A DNA stretch of 15,000 bases from Actinomycetota bacterium (GCA_026392265.1 JAPLCL010000196.1:1-15000), one strand, 5' to 3'. Positions 1 to 8,005 are shown, numbered from the stretch's first letter. Notes: a model not told the origin generated them from the letters alone. Numbers and translations are program-made.

Positions 1-1
1 G

Positions 2-253
2 CCGCTGGCCGCGGCCGCTTTGCGGCGCCCGGCCGTGCTCGTCGTGGGCGCCGAGCGCCCCGGCCTCTCACCCGAGGCCCTCGATCACGTGACCCGGCTC
101 ATCACGATCCCGCTGGCGCCGGGCTTGTCGGGCGGGGTGGAATCGCTGAACGCCGGCGTCGCCGGCGCGATCGCTCTCTACGAATTCTCGCGCCGCCCGG
201 CCGGCGGCGCCGACGACTCGCCGGGCGTGCGCCCGGCGCCCCAGGAAGGATGA
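2..253 (+). CDS. SpoU/TrmH-family RNA 2'-O-methyltransferase, C-terminal fragment
   Basis: This is the end of a gene whose start lies before the window; 83 codons remain in frame 2 before the TGA at 251-253. The fragment has the C-terminal SPOUT signature: a VVGAERPGLS stretch (the G-E-x-x-G-L-S loop of the knotted SAM-binding site), then ITIPLAPG and SLNAGVAGAIALYEF, the last conserved motif that completes the knot and the dimer interface. Family members use S-adenosylmethionine to methylate a ribose 2'-OH in rRNA or tRNA. The position just before pheS matches the actinobacterial tsnR-like gene, so an rRNA target is likely but not shown. The stop codon overlaps the first possible pheS ATG (ATGA at 250-253), so the two genes are probably co-transcribed and translationally coupled. 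The N-terminal substrate-binding domain cannot be seen. Confidence 0.9.
   Translation, partial: PLAAAALRRPAVLVVGAERPGLSPEALDHVTRLITIPLAPGLSGGVESLNAGVAGAIALYEFSRRPAGGADDSPGVRPAPQEG
243..250 (+). promoter_or_regulatory. Shine-Dalgarno that decides the pheS start
   Basis: AGGAAGGA lies directly in front of two in-frame ATG codons at 250 and 256. Its last base is the A of the first ATG, too close for normal initiation, whereas it lies 5-6 nt from the second. The second ATG is therefore preferred. The motif sits inside the last codons of the upstream methyltransferase gene, consistent with coupled translation. Confidence 0.6.
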
Positions 254-255
254 CC

Positions 256-1347
256 ATGGAAGACGCCGAGCTGCAGATCCTGAAACAGCGCGCCCCGGGC
301 CTCGCGGCTCTGTACACCACGGCCCGCGACACGATCCTGCGCGCCGCGGACGTCGTCGCCCTCGAGCAGGCGCGCGTCTCCACCCTCGGGCGCAAGAGCG
401 CGCTCACCGAGCTGCTGCGCTCCATCCCGACGCTGCCCGCCGAGGATCGCCCGCTGCTCGGCAAGGGCGGCAACATGGTCCGCCGCGAGCTCGAGGGGCT
501 CGTGGAGGAGCGCGAAGCGGAGCTGAGGCGCCAGGCGCTCTCCGCCTCGCTGGCCCACGAGCGCCTTGACGTCACGCTTCCCGGCCAGCCCTTTCCGGCC
601 GGTCACGAGCACCTCATCAGCCAGACGATGCGCGAGGTCGAAGACATCTTCATCGGCCTCGGCTACCGCATCGCCGAGGGCCCCGAGGTCGAGCTCGACT
701 ACTACAACTTCACGGCTCTGAACACGCCGCCCAGCCACCCGGCGCGCTCGGCCCACGACACCTTCTGGGTGGTCGAGCAGCGCGAGACGATGCCCGAAGC
801 CGTCATGGATGCCGACCGCGGCGTTCTGTTGCGCACCCACACCTCGCCCGTGCAGGTGCGCGTCATGGAGCAGCAACGGCCGCCGGTGTACGTCGTCTGC
901 CTCGGCAAGGTGTACCGCCGTGACTCCGACGCCACGCACACGCCGATGTTCCATCAGGTCGAGGGTCTCGTCGTTGACGAGGGCATCACGCTCGCCGATC
1001 TTAAGGGCACTCTGCACCACTTCACGCAGGAGTTCTTCGGCGGCGAGCGCGCCATCCGCATGCGCCCTCATTTCTTCCCGTTCACCGAACCGAGCATCGA
1101 GGTCGATGTGAGCTGTGAGCTCTGTGGCGGCAAGGGCTGCCGCTCGTGCAAGCACTCTGGCTGGCTCGAGATCATGGGCGCCGGCATGGTCGACCCGGCC
1201 GTCTACGACTTCGTCGACTACGACTCAGAGAAGGTCAGCGGCTTCGCCTTCGGCATGGGCGTCGAGCGCATGGCGATGCTCAAGCACGGCATCCCCGACC
1301 TGCGCCTGTTCTACGACAACGACGTCCGCTTCCTGCGGCAGTTCTGA
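256..1347 (+). CDS. pheS: Phenylalanine--tRNA ligase alpha subunit
   Basis: Catalytic subunit of the cytoplasmic (alpha-beta)2 phenylalanyl-tRNA synthetase, which charges tRNA-Phe with phenylalanine using ATP. The 363-residue product has the normal length. Residues about 1-85 form the charged N-terminal helical (coiled-coil) arm and the class II core follows. Motif 2 is seen at FHQVEGLVVDEG (from residue 232) and motif 3 at GFAFGMGVER (329-338), followed by the usual C-terminus GIPDLRLFYDNDVRFLRQF. Cys287, 290, 295 and 298 form a CxxC-x4-CxxC zinc-knuckle-like insertion before the GAGMVDP stretch; similar insertions are known in PheS of many bacteria. The start at 256 is chosen because of ribosome-binding-site spacing; 250 would add only Met-Thr. 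pheT follows after 15 nt, so the pair forms an operon. No T-box leader is visible; expression probably comes from promoters upstream of the window. Confidence 0.97.
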   Translation: MEDAELQILKQRAPGLAALYTTARDTILRAADVVALEQARVSTLGRKSALTELLRSIPTLPAEDRPLLGKGGNMVRRELEGLVEEREAELRRQALSASLAHERLDVTLPGQPFPAGHEHLISQTMREVEDIFIGLGYRIAEGPEVELDYYNFTALNTPPSHPARSAHDTFWVVEQRETMPEAVMDADRGVLLRTHTSPVQVRVMEQQRPPVYVVCLGKVYRRDSDATHTPMFHQVEGLVVDEGITLADLKGTLHHFTQEFFGGERAIRMRPHFFPFTEPSIEVDVSCELCGGKGCRSCKHSGWLEIMGAGMVDPAVYDFVDYDSEKVSGFAFGMGVERMAMLKHGIPDLRLFYDNDVRFLRQF

Positions 1348-1362
1348 GAGGGGGCGGAGACC

Positions 1363-3879
1363 ATGCGCGTACCGTTCAGCTGGGTCAAAGAGTACGTCGA
1401 CTGGCGCGGCAGCGTCGAGGAGCTCGCCGAGCTTCTCACGATGTCGGGCACCGAGGTCGAGGGCATCGACTGGGTCGGCGCCCCTGCGGACCCCGACAAC
1501 CTCAGCCGCTTCGTGGTCGGCAAGGTACTCACCCGCGACAAGCATCCCAACGCCGACAAGCTCAGCCTCTGCACCGTCGAGGTCGGCGAGGCGCACGGCG
1601 GCGTGCACCAGATCGTCTGCGGCGCCGACAACTTCCAGGCGGGCGACACCGTGGCGGTGTCGCTGACCGGGGCCACGCTCGAGAGCGGGCTCAAGCTCAA
1701 GAAGGCCAACCTGCGCGGCGTCGAGAGCCACGGCATGATGATGAGCGAGCAGGAGCTTGGCTACGAGGAGAAGAGCCCGGGCATCGTGATCCTGCCCGAC
1801 GAGTGGATCGTGGGCGCGCCGCTCCAGGACTACCTGCCGGTGAGCGAGGCCGTTCTTGAGCTCGAGCTCACCTCCAACCGCCCCGACTGCTTCAGTATCT
1901 ACGGCATCGCCCGGGAGGTGGCGGCCGCGGCGCGGCTGGAGCTGGCGCCGCCGCCCACCGCCGGGCCGGCGGTGCTGGGCGGCGCCCCCGCCGCCGAGTC
2001 GCTCGCCGTCGAGGTCGCCGACCCCGATCTGTGCCCGCGCTATGCGGCGCAGGTCATTCGCGGCGTGAGGGTCGGCGACTCGCCGGCGTGGCTCAAGGCG
2101 CGCCTGACGCACGCCGGCATGCGCCCCATCAGCAACGTCGTCGACGTTACCAACTACGTGATGCTCGGCTGGGGCCAGCCGCTGCACGCCTTCGACGCCG
2201 GCAAGATCCGCGGCGCCAAGCTCGTCGCTCGCCGGGCGCACGTCGGCGAGAGGATCGTCACCCTCGACGGCATGGAGCGCACGCTCGACGACCACATGGT
2301 CGTTATCGCCGACGTCGAACGGCCGCTGGTCATCGCCGGCGTGTTCGGCAGCATCGACGCGGAGGTGGACGCGCACACCACCGACCTGGTGCTGGAGGCG
2401 GCCAACTTCAGCGGCCCCAACATCCTGCGCACCGAGCTGCACACCGGCATCCGCAGCGAGGCCAGCAACCGTTTCGAAAAAGGGCTCGACGCGAACCTCG
2501 TGCCGGGAGGGCTCGACTTCGCGTCGCGGCTGTTGGCCGATCTGTGCGGCGGCGTCGTCGCGCCGGGTACCGTGGACGTGTGGAGCGAGGCGCCCTCACT
2601 GCCGCGGCTCTCCTACCGGCCCGCGAAGGCCGACGATCTGCTCGGGTACGCCGTTCCGGCGCAAGAGCAGGCCGGCATCCTGCGCCGCCTCGAGTGCGAG
2701 GTCGACGAGGGCGGCGCCCCGTCAGCGCCATCCCATGCCGCCCCGTCAACCGCGGAGTGGACGATCACGCCTCCGACGTTCCGCCCCGACCTCGTGCGCG
2801 AGGTCGACCTCATCGAAGAGGTCGGGCGCATCGCCGGCTACGATCTGGCGCCGGAGACGCTCCCGCGGCATCGCACGGCCGGCGGCCTGACCGGGCCGCA
2901 GCAGGTGCGGCGCGCCATCCGGCGCGCCTTGGCCGGCTGCGGCCTCGACGAGGCCATCACCTACACGTTCGTGGCGCCCGACGCCCTCGATCCGCTCGGT
3001 CTGCCCGAGGGCGACGTGCGCCTCTCCCCAGTGAAGCTCAGTAACCCGATGAGCGTCGAGCAGTCGGTGATGCGCACCATGCTGCTCCCTGGCCTCATCG
3101 GGGCGGTGCGCGCCAACGTCGACCGCCTCAACGATCCGCCGAACCTCTTCGAGATCGGCAGCGTGTACCTGTGGGACGACCAGACGAGCCCGGCACCGGC
3201 GCAGGCCGCCGAGCCCGGCGCCGTCCTGCCGCACGAGCCCGAAGCCGTCGGCATCGTGCTCGCCGGGCCGCTCGAGGTCGAGAGCTGGACCGGCGCCGGC
3301 CGTCCGACCGACTTCTCGACGCTTAAGGGCATCGTCGAGGCGGCGCTGCGCGCACTGCGCCTGACGGCAGATTTCGTGCCCCTCGGTGACGCGGTCGCGC
3401 ACTTCCCGTACCTGCATCCCGGCAAGGCGGCGCTCGTCAGCGTGCCGGGCGCCGGCGGCGTCGGCGCTGTCGGGCTGCTGCGCCCCGACGTGGCCGCGGC
3501 CTACGGGGTCGACGACCTCAAGCTGTACTTCGCCGCGCTCGCCCTGGACCGCATCGCCCCCGTCGCCCTCAAGACGGCGACCTTCGAGGACCTCGGCGCT
3601 TACCCGCCGGCCGCGCAAGACCTTGCGGTGATCGTGGATCGCGGCATCGCCGCGGCCGACGTTATCGCCGTGGCGCGGCGCGCGGGCGGCAAGCTCACCC
3701 GCGACGTGCACGTCTTCGACGTGTACGAGGGCGGCCAGGTGCCGGCCGACAAGCGCTCGCTGGCGCTGCGCGTCGTGATGCGCTCGCCGGAGCGTACGCT
3801 GAGCGAGAGGGACATCGCCGGCGTGCGCGCCAAGATCCTCACGGCGCTCGAGCGGGAGCTTGCCGCGGCGCTGCGCTGA
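1363..3879 (+). CDS. pheT: Phenylalanine--tRNA ligase beta subunit
   Basis: Large subunit of phenylalanyl-tRNA synthetase, partner of the upstream pheS product. It binds tRNA and edits mischarged Tyr-tRNA-Phe. The 838 residues carry all expected domains: the N-terminal MRVPFSWVKEYV opening; an EMAP-II-like OB-fold tRNA-binding domain at about 41-150; the B3/B4 editing domain at about 222-385 (ISNVVDVTNYVMLGWGQPLH); a B5 DNA-binding-like domain at about 405-490 (FRPDLVREVDLIEEVGRIAGYD); a degenerate synthetase core; and the FDX-ACB anticodon-binding domain at about 740-838, starting near FEDLGAYPPAAQDLAVIVD. A short Ala/Pro/Ser-rich stretch interrupts B5 near residues 448-463 and looks like a lineage-specific loop. 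The ATG at 1363 follows a GGCGGAG-like ribosome site. The gene is complete and in sharp contrast to the broken genes after it. Confidence 0.97.
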   Translation: MRVPFSWVKEYVDWRGSVEELAELLTMSGTEVEGIDWVGAPADPDNLSRFVVGKVLTRDKHPNADKLSLCTVEVGEAHGGVHQIVCGADNFQAGDTVAVSLTGATLESGLKLKKANLRGVESHGMMMSEQELGYEEKSPGIVILPDEWIVGAPLQDYLPVSEAVLELELTSNRPDCFSIYGIAREVAAAARLELAPPPTAGPAVLGGAPAAESLAVEVADPDLCPRYAAQVIRGVRVGDSPAWLKARLTHAGMRPISNVVDVTNYVMLGWGQPLHAFDAGKIRGAKLVARRAHVGERIVTLDGMERTLDDHMVVIADVERPLVIAGVFGSIDAEVDAHTTDLVLEAANFSGPNILRTELHTGIRSEASNRFEKGLDANLVPGGLDFASRLLADLCGGVVAPGTVDVWSEAPSLPRLSYRPAKADDLLGYAVPAQEQAGILRRLECEVDEGGAPSAPSHAAPSTAEWTITPPTFRPDLVREVDLIEEVGRIAGYDLAPETLPRHRTAGGLTGPQQVRRAIRRALAGCGLDEAITYTFVAPDALDPLGLPEGDVRLSPVKLSNPMSVEQSVMRTMLLPGLIGAVRANVDRLNDPPNLFEIGSVYLWDDQTSPAPAQAAEPGAVLPHEPEAVGIVLAGPLEVESWTGAGRPTDFSTLKGIVEAALRALRLTADFVPLGDAVAHFPYLHPGKAALVSVPGAGGVGAVGLLRPDVAAAYGVDDLKLYFAALALDRIAPVALKTATFEDLGAYPPAAQDLAVIVDRGIAAADVIAVARRAGGKLTRDVHVFDVYEGGQVPADKRSLALRVVMRSPERTLSERDIAGVRAKILTALERELAAALR

Positions 3880-3895
3880 GCGGGCACGCTTCAGC

Positions 3896-4585
3896 CGACG
3901 AACCGCGACGGGTGGGGCAGCCTGCGGGCGCTCGCCGGTCTTGAGCTCTGCGGCCGGGGCGATCTGGGCGACGTCGACGTCGCCCTCGTCTGCACGCCGC
4001 ACGGCGAGGTGGCGGCGTTCGCCAAGCGCCTGCTCGGCGGCGCTATTGGTGCTGGCCCCACTCAAGCAGCTGGGCCTGCTCGACGTCGTCATCGACGCCA
4101 GATCGGGGTTAGCGGCGCCGGCAAGACGCCGCACGGCACGACGTACTTCTGCAGCGTCGACGCGGACCTCGTCGCCCACGGACTGAACGCGCCCCGGCAC
4201 TACCCGTAGATCGCCGCCGGGCTGGCCGGCGACGGGCCGGGCGTCAGCGCCTTCGGCATGGCTCCCGGCGCGGGCGGCCAGGGGCCTCAGCTGACCTTCG
4301 TTCCTCATCTGGTGCCGCTCCAGCGCGGCATCAGCGAGACGATCTGCGTGCGGACCGGCACGTTTCCCGTCCCCAGCCAAGCCCGGGTCACGGAGTTGTA
4401 CGAGGAGCTCTACGCCGGCGAGACCTTCGTCGAGGTGTACGCGGCGCCGCAGCTCAAGGGCGTCACCGGCACCATCAACTGCCGCATGTTCCCGTACGTC
4501 GACCAGCGCACCGGGCGCCTCCGGGCAGGCCGAGCAGAACATGAACGTCATGCTCGGCCTGCCCGAGCACGAGGAGCTGGTCTGA
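3896..4585 (+). pseudogene. argC: argC relic (N-acetyl-gamma-glutamyl-phosphate reductase), several lesions
   Basis: Intact ArgC, about 340-350 residues, reduces N-acetylglutamyl phosphate with NADPH in ornithine synthesis. Only about 230 codons remain here and no start or Rossmann glycine motif is visible. Pieces in order: frame 1 with GDVDVALVCTPHGEVAAF (TPHG at 3994-4005); a frame-2 piece from 4043 with LLVLAPLKQLGLLDVVIDAR; back to frame 1 at about 4108 with GVSGAGKTPHGTTYF; then LTFVPHLVPLQRGI and YVDQRTGR; finally a frame-2 tail from 4517, ASGQAEQNMNVMLGLPE, ending at TGA 4583-4585. Lesions: missing N-terminus; an internal deletion near 4040 that removes the catalytic NPGCYPT-type cysteine; apparent loss of one G in the G run at 4105-4108; a TAG at 4207-4209 where a P-(Q/E)-I triplet is expected; and a deletion near 4516 removing about 15-20 residues. 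It cannot encode a working enzyme. The relic ends 1 nt before the argJ relic. Confidence 0.9.
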
Positions 4586-4586
4586 G

Positions 4587-5392
4587 ATGATGCCGGTGAC
4601 CGGGTTTCCGCCGCTGCCCGCCTTCGCGCAAGAAGCAGCGGGTGGCTTGACCCACCCGCAAGGTTTCCTTGCCGCCGGGGTCGCGAGCGGGGTCAAGAAG
4701 CGCGGCAAGCCCGACCTCGGCATCCTGGCGTCCGCGGTCGCGAGTGTCTCCGCGACGACGTTCACGATGAACGCCGCGGCCGCCGCGCTCGTGCGGCTCA
4801 CGTGCGGGACCAGCGACTGCGCTCAACTGCGCGCCGTCGTTGTCAATGCTGGCAACGCCAAGGCGTGCACGGATAAGCTGGGGCTCGCCGGCGCCGCCCG
4901 GATGAGGCTCCTCGCGGCCAATCACCTGCGCCTTCCCGTGGAACAGGTCGCCGTGTCCTCGACGGGGCTCATCGACGTGCATCTGCCCATGGCGAAGATC
5001 GACGCGGGCATCGGCGCCGCTGCGCAGACGTTGTCGGCTGCCGACTCCGCCGACTTCGCCATGGCCATCCGGACCAACGACGAGTATGCCAAGTTCGGGG
5101 CCCTCGACGTGCCGCTCGCAGAGGGCGTCGTGCACGTCGGCCTGGCGGCCAAGGGTCGCGGCATGATCAGTCCCAAGATGGTCACGATGCTGTGCTTCGT
5201 CACCTGCGACGCCGTCGTCGCCGCCGAGTCCTGGGACGAGCTCATGCCCGCCGCCGGGGCCGCCTCGACAGCATGCACCAGCCCGAGATCGACCTGAACG
5301 TGGCCCTCAACGGCCCCGGCGCCCAGGCCACGGTCTACTTGAGCGACCTCACGCACGACGATGTCACCCTCAACGCGGAGTACTCGACATGA
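4587..5392 (+). pseudogene. argJ: argJ relic (ornithine acetyltransferase / N-acetylglutamate synthase), beta chain deleted
   Basis: ArgJ moves the acetyl group from N-acetylornithine to glutamate. It is made as a precursor of about 400 residues that cleaves itself into alpha and beta chains at a conserved Ala-Thr bond. Here the alpha-chain region is open from ATG 4587 (or 4590) to about 5260, with GGLTHPQGFLAAGVASG, VVVNAGNAKACT, VAVSSTGLIDVHLPM and KGRGMISPKMVTML. Several near-invariant positions have changed: Val stands where the cleavage Ala of the usual ATML is expected, TND replaces TTD, and Lys replaces Asn in P-N-M. After FVTCDAVVAAESWDELM most of the beta chain is missing. The frame then changes and only the last 40 or so residues survive in frame 2, PEIDLNVALNGPGAQ through SDLTHDDVTLNAEYST, up to TGA 5390-5392. 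The original frame runs out at 5297. The nucleophilic Thr is present, but without the beta chain activity is very unlikely. The stop overlaps the argB relic start (ATGA). Confidence 0.9.
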
Positions 5393-5766
5393 CCGTGCGG
5401 CACCAGAAGACCGTGCAGACCATGCTTGAGACCATGCCCTACATCCGCCGCTTCTGGGGCGCCACAGTGGTGCTCAAGTAAGAGGGCGCGGCAATGACCT
5501 CGCCGCGCCTGCAGGGGGAGTTCGCCGAGGATATCGTGGTATTGCGGCTGGTCGGCAAAGTGAACAAGGACATCGTCGGGTTCATCAGTCGCCACGGCTT
5601 CACGGCCGTCGGCATCTCCGGCGGCATGATCCCTGAGGTCGCGGCCGTGCGTAGGGCGCTGGAGGGCCGTGTGGTCAGCGCCCACATCATCGACGACCGC
5701 GTGGAGCACGCGGTACTCCTTGAGATCCTCATCGACGCCGGCGGCGGCACCAAGGTGACGGTGTGA
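5389..5766 (+). pseudogene. argB: argB relic (acetylglutamate kinase), nonsense codon and two in-frame deletions
   Basis: ArgB phosphorylates N-acetylglutamate and is about 290-300 residues long; 126 codons remain, all in frame 1. The N-terminus is recognisable: VQTMLETMPYIRRFWGATVVLK, here split as VQTMLETMPYIRRF and WGATVVLK. Next comes TAA at 5479-5481 exactly where the Tyr of the conserved K-Y-G-G nucleotide-binding motif belongs. The reading continues in the same frame with EGAAMTSPRLQGEFAEDIVV, then LRLVG joined directly to KVNKDIVGFISRHGFTAVG, then ISG joined directly to GMIPEVAAV, SAHIIDDRVEHAVLLEI and the normal C-terminal end DAGGGTKV. The substrate-binding HGGGP loop and the central NINAD region are gone, roughly 165 residues in all. 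A reading frame restarting at ATG 5494 (90 codons) could be translated but has no catalytic site. The relic ends where argD would normally begin. Confidence 0.9.
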
Positions 5767-5791
5767 GCGCGGGCGCACAGGTGTGCGGCGC

Positions 5792-5822
5792 GGGCGGCGC
5801 GGCCCTGCCGGCTTCGCCGCCC
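5792..5822 (+). terminator. GC-rich hairpin between the argB relic and argR (possible terminator)
   Basis: GGGCGGCG (5792-5799) pairs with CGCCGCCC (5815-5822). Inside, CGGC and GCCG (5800-5810) form a second short stem round a 3-nt loop, with a small bulge. No T run follows, but terminators without a U tract are common in GC-rich actinobacteria. It may separate the dead arg genes from argR. The rest of 5767-5880 shows no recognisable argD or argF sequence. Confidence 0.35.
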
Positions 5823-5881
5823 ATCCTCGCGCCGCCCGTCTTCACGCCTGCCGCCGTCGCGCCGCCCGCCCCCGCACGCGT

Positions 5882-5912
5882 TTGTATTTTCCGAGCGGGA
5901 TTGGTGTATTCT
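5882..5912 (+). promoter_or_regulatory. Candidate argR promoter with operator-like palindrome
   Basis: A short AT-rich island (about 5880-5925) stands out from its very GC-rich surroundings. It holds TTGTAT (5882-5887) and TATTCT (5907-5912), a -35/-10-like pair with a long 19-nt spacer, and TGTAT-tct-ATGCA (5905-5917) is an imperfect palindrome overlapping the -10. ArgR operators (ARG boxes) are AT-rich palindromes with TGnAT half-sites, so autoregulation is plausible; the 3-nt spacing differs from the classical 4. The match is by eye only. Confidence 0.35.
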
Positions 5913-5990
5913 ATGCAGCAACTCACGGAAGGTACGGCGCCGGCCGTGGCAACATCGCGGCCGGCCCTCGTCAAGGGAGACATCGCAGGC

Positions 5991-6467
5991 ATGATCGATC
6001 GCGTGCCGTTGGGCAAGACAGAGCGCCAGCGCCTCATCCAGACGGTCGTGCAGCAACGCGAGGTGTCCACACAGCGGGAGCTGGTGAGCGCCCTCGACGC
6101 CCTCGGCTGCGAGGTCACGCAAGCCACCGTCTCGCGCGATATCCGCGAGCTCGACCTGCAGAAAGTACGCACACATCTGGGGCGCGCCAAGTACGTGCTC
6201 AGCTCTCGTGAGCGGCCCAAGGACCCCGAGCACGCGGCGCGGCATGTGCTGCGCGATTTCGCGCGCTCCACGTCGGTCGCCCAGCATCTCGTGGTCGTGC
6301 GTTGCGAGATCGGCACGGCGTCCACCGTGGCGCGCCAGATCGATAACCTCAATCACACCGACGTGGTCGGCACCCTGGCCGGCGACGACACCCTCCTCGT
6401 GATCGTCGGCGACGGCGACAAGGCGCAGAGCATGAAGCGCTATCTCGACCGTCTCCGAGAGGCCTAG
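5991..6467 (+). CDS. argR: Arginine repressor ArgR
   Basis: Hexameric arginine-sensing transcription factor that binds ARG boxes when arginine is bound. The 158-residue product has the usual length. The N-terminal winged helix-turn-helix is clear (STQRELVSAL, then VTQATVSRDIREL at 42-54). The C-terminal oligomerisation and arginine-binding domain carries GTLAGDDT (127-134), whose Asp pair contacts arginine in the family. The ATG at 5991 gives a start next to the conserved KTERQRLI opening. In-frame starts at GTG 5946 (with GGAAGG at about 5928) or ATG 5913 would add 15 or 26 non-conserved residues; 5913 directly abuts the probable -10 box and is unlikely. The regulator is kept intact although argC, argJ and argB upstream are dead. 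Its obvious remaining local target is argG-argH. Confidence 0.95.
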   Translation: MIDRVPLGKTERQRLIQTVVQQREVSTQRELVSALDALGCEVTQATVSRDIRELDLQKVRTHLGRAKYVLSSRERPKDPEHAARHVLRDFARSTSVAQHLVVVRCEIGTASTVARQIDNLNHTDVVGTLAGDDTLLVIVGDGDKAQSMKRYLDRLREA

Positions 6468-6513
6468 CGCGCAGGCACATCTCCGCGCGCACTCCAAACA
6501 CGTCGGGGCGCCG

Positions 6514-6563
6514 GCGGGCGGCTCCGCCCGCGCCCGGTCCCACGACGCTCCGCTGCCGGAGCG
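6514..6563 (+). promoter_or_regulatory. Two tandem hairpins in the argR-argG gap
   Basis: GCGGGCG (6514-6520) pairs with CGCCCGC (6525-6531) round a 4-nt loop. CGCTCCG (6546-6552) pairs with CGGAGCG (6557-6563), also round a 4-nt loop. Both stems are perfect 7-bp stems, 14 nt apart, within the 132-nt gap. They may terminate argR transcription or structure the argG leader; no T run follows either one. No convincing -35/-10 pair is visible between them and argG. Confidence 0.35.
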
Positions 6564-6599
6564 CCGCCACCCTCATCACCACCGAAGGAGCGATTCATC

Positions 6600-7816
<1,217 letters not shown>

Positions 7817-7841
<25 letters not shown>

Positions 7842-7881
7842 TCGGCGCTCTGCGCCGATCAGTCCTCCTGGATGCATCATG
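7817..7881 (+). terminator. Long perfect inverted repeat overlapping the argG stop (putative terminator)
   Basis: GAGGACTGATCGGCGC (7833-7848) and GCGCCGATCAGTCCTC (7852-7867) are perfectly complementary: a 16-bp stem with a 3-nt TCT loop. The argG TGA (7839-7841) lies in the left arm. Outside it, CATGATG (7817-7823) pairs with CATCATG (7875-7881) across unequal internal loops, extending the palindrome to 65 bp. A smaller palindrome, TCGATGC-ag-GCATCGA, follows at 7889-7904. No T tract follows, so it is either a U-less terminator, an mRNA 3'-end stabiliser or a protein site. Confidence 0.5.
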
Positions 7882-7980
7882 AAGCTGATCGATGCAGGCA
7901 TCGACCAGGAAACGCGGCGCGCCCGCGGCGGCCGCACAGGCGGCCTCCCGCGTGAGCTTCGCCTGCGGTGGCGCTTGTGG

Positions 7981-8005
7981 CGGCCGGGCGTCGCCTGCCC
8001 GGCCG
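7981..8005 (+). other. Hairpin in the argG-argH gap
   Basis: CGGCCGGGC (7981-7989) pairs perfectly over 9 bp with GCCCGGCCG (7997-8005) round a 7-nt loop. It lies about 50 nt before the argH start and is followed by a weak TACGAT (8013-8018) that might serve as a -10 box, without a clear -35. It could be a leader structure or terminator. The remainder of the 215-nt gap shows no gene with conserved features. Confidence 0.3.

Noticed and set aside
178..1155. Long minus-strand open frame opposite pheS
   Set aside because: It mirrors a strongly conserved plus-strand gene, has no recognisable domain, and long antisense frames are expected at this GC content. The same applies to 1225-2442, 2746-4551, 8168-9499 and 11144-12682.
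4207..5481. Stop-codon recoding (TAG in argC, TAA in argB) as a way to keep the genes functional
   Set aside because: The two stops differ, no recoding element is visible, and the same genes have lost catalytic segments and shifted frame, which recoding cannot repair.
3896..5766. Sequencing or assembly error as the whole explanation for the arg lesions
   Set aside because: Base errors could give the G-run shift, but not several clean internal deletions, two of them in frame, plus changes at near-invariant argJ residues, with flanking genes perfect.
5763..5990. N-terminal extension of ArgR from the GTG at 5763 or the ATG at 5913
   Set aside because: The extension is Ala/Pro-rich and unconserved, crosses a strong hairpin and the probable promoter, and would make ArgR much longer than the family norm.
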